Of a DNA stretch of 13,578 nucleotides, positions 13,294 to 13,578 are shown one piece after another. Origin of the DNA: Actinomycetes bacterium (GTDB lineage: Bacteria > Actinomycetota > Actinomycetes > Mycobacteriales > Mycobacteriaceae); contig JAEZDV010000058.1 in NCBI GenBank assembly GCA_023417985.1, forward strand, positions 1 to 13,578, in the 5' to 3' direction. Under the pieces are notes generated by a model. The model ran no database searches. It saw only the letters and a list, made by a program, of their open reading frames with translations, and had not been told where the DNA came from. Position numbers and translations under genes: made by a program. Position 1 is the first letter of the stretch. Each line of letters opens with the position of its first letter.

Positions 13294-13306
13294 TTCGAGC
13301 ACACTA
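13294..13306 (-). promoter_or_regulatory. Leaderless-type -10 for nudC overlapping an upstream stop codon
   Basis: On the minus strand TAGTGT (13306-13301) ends 7 nt before GTG 13293. Its first three bases are the TAG stop of the TrkA-type gene. No Shine-Dalgarno precedes nudC. The hexamer fits an independent leaderless promoter; read-through from the upstream gene is also possible. There is no clear -35. Confidence 0.4.
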
Positions 13307-13578
13307 GCCGCGCATCGCGCCCGGTTGCGTCCCCACGAGGCGGATGTAGAGCAGCTTGTCGCCGGCCTCCACCGCGTCGACCTCGGGCGAACCGATGCGC
13401 CACATCCGTCCGTCGCGCACCACCGCGAGGACGATGTCCTTGAGGTGCCGCGGCGACCCGCCGATCTCCGACGGCTCGACGTCGCGCTCGGCGATGGCAA
13501 ATCCGGCCTCGGGGGTGAGCAGGTCCTCGATCATCTCGACGACGTTGGGCGTCGTCGTGGCGATGCCCAGGAGACGGC
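13304..13578 (-). CDS. TrkA-type potassium channel/transport subunit, C-terminal part
   Basis: Only the last ~91 residues are present; the gene runs off the right edge. The visible piece reads RLLGIATTTPNVVEMIEDLL, then GFAIAERDVEPSEIG, DIVLAVVRDGRMWRIGSPE, and ends LYIRLVGTQPGAMRG at a TAG. The beta-rich pattern with D-V-x-P-S-E-I-G and A-G-D-x-L-x-Y-I suits a TrkA-C (RCK C-lobe) ligand-binding domain. Position next to nudC matches Rv3200c, an ion-channel protein with N-terminal membrane helices. The transmembrane and nucleotide-binding parts are not in the window, so the class is inferred from the tail and synteny. It is transcribed toward nudC, 10 nt away. Confidence 0.75.
   Translation of the reverse strand, partial: RLLGIATTTPNVVEMIEDLLTPEAGFAIAERDVEPSEIGGSPRHLKDIVLAVVRDGRMWRIGSPEVDAVEAGDKLLYIRLVGTQPGAMRG

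Noticed and set aside
13294..13500. Upstream extension of nudC by about 69 residues
   Set aside because: It overlaps the TrkA-type coding sequence in another frame and is Ser/Arg-rich shadow sequence; the family N-terminus fits GTG 13293.
1..13578. CRISPR arrays, insertion sequences, tRNA/rRNA genes, prophage or attachment sites
   Set aside because: No spaced direct-repeat array, transposase-like frame, cloverleaf sequence or rRNA motif was seen; the block is conserved housekeeping synteny.

Overview
The window is GC-rich chromosomal DNA from a mycothiol-using actinomycete of the order Mycobacteriales, most likely Rhodococcus or a close relative. Gene content and order match the Rv3193c-Rv3200c block of Mycobacterium tuberculosis (recalled synteny, not searched): UPF0182 membrane protein, PDZ/Lon-like protease, zincin-like protein, cyclodehydratase-like protein, ABC1 kinase, whiB7, uvrD2, mycoredoxin, nudC and a TrkA-type channel subunit. 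Two genes are not in the Mycobacterium order as I remember it: a PPA1309-family protein (3276-3878) and a small VOC/glyoxalase protein (9500-9859). I see no mobile element, CRISPR array, tRNA or rRNA.

Layout. 1-85: two hairpins, the first with a T-rich tail. 86-3085 (-): UPF0182. 3276-3878 (+): PPA1309 family. 3885-4907 (-): YlbL-like membrane protease. 4995-6410 (+): zincin-like protein. 6504-7409 (+) and 7406-8731 (+): cyclodehydratase-like protein and ABC1 kinase, coupled by an ATGA overlap. 8751-9074 (-): whiB7 with a leader of about 300 nt. 9500-9859 (+): VOC protein. 9870-12014 (-): uvrD2. 12133-12387 (+): mycoredoxin. 12394-13293 (-): nudC. 13304-13578 (-): C-terminal end of a TrkA-type protein, cut by the window edge. 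Strands alternate nearly gene by gene. Four convergent pairs have only 6-19 nt between stop codons, so there is little room for separate terminators.

The richest signal is the whiB7 leader. On the minus strand it has a sigma70-type promoter preceded by an A/T block (probable WhiB7 autoregulatory site), a 46-codon upstream reading frame with a good Shine-Dalgarno, and three mutually complementary segments (CCGTGGCC / GGCCACGG / CCGTGGCC). The last two make an intrinsic terminator. The first two make a competing antiterminator, and the upstream reading frame runs through segment 1. Translating the frame should therefore favour termination, and stalled ribosomes should favour whiB7 expression. 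This is the translation-sensing attenuation known for whiB7/wblC, here with specific, checkable segments.

Other points: a SigH/SigR-type promoter (GGAAC-N19-GTT) upstream of mycoredoxin; several genes whose -10-like hexamer lies 6-7 nt before the start codon, suggesting leaderless mRNAs (in nudC this hexamer contains the stop codon of the upstream gene); and three proteins that keep a fold signature but lack expected residues or partners (NudC without zinc cysteines, a zincin-like protein without the first histidine of HExxH, and a cyclodehydratase-like protein with no YcaO partner in view).
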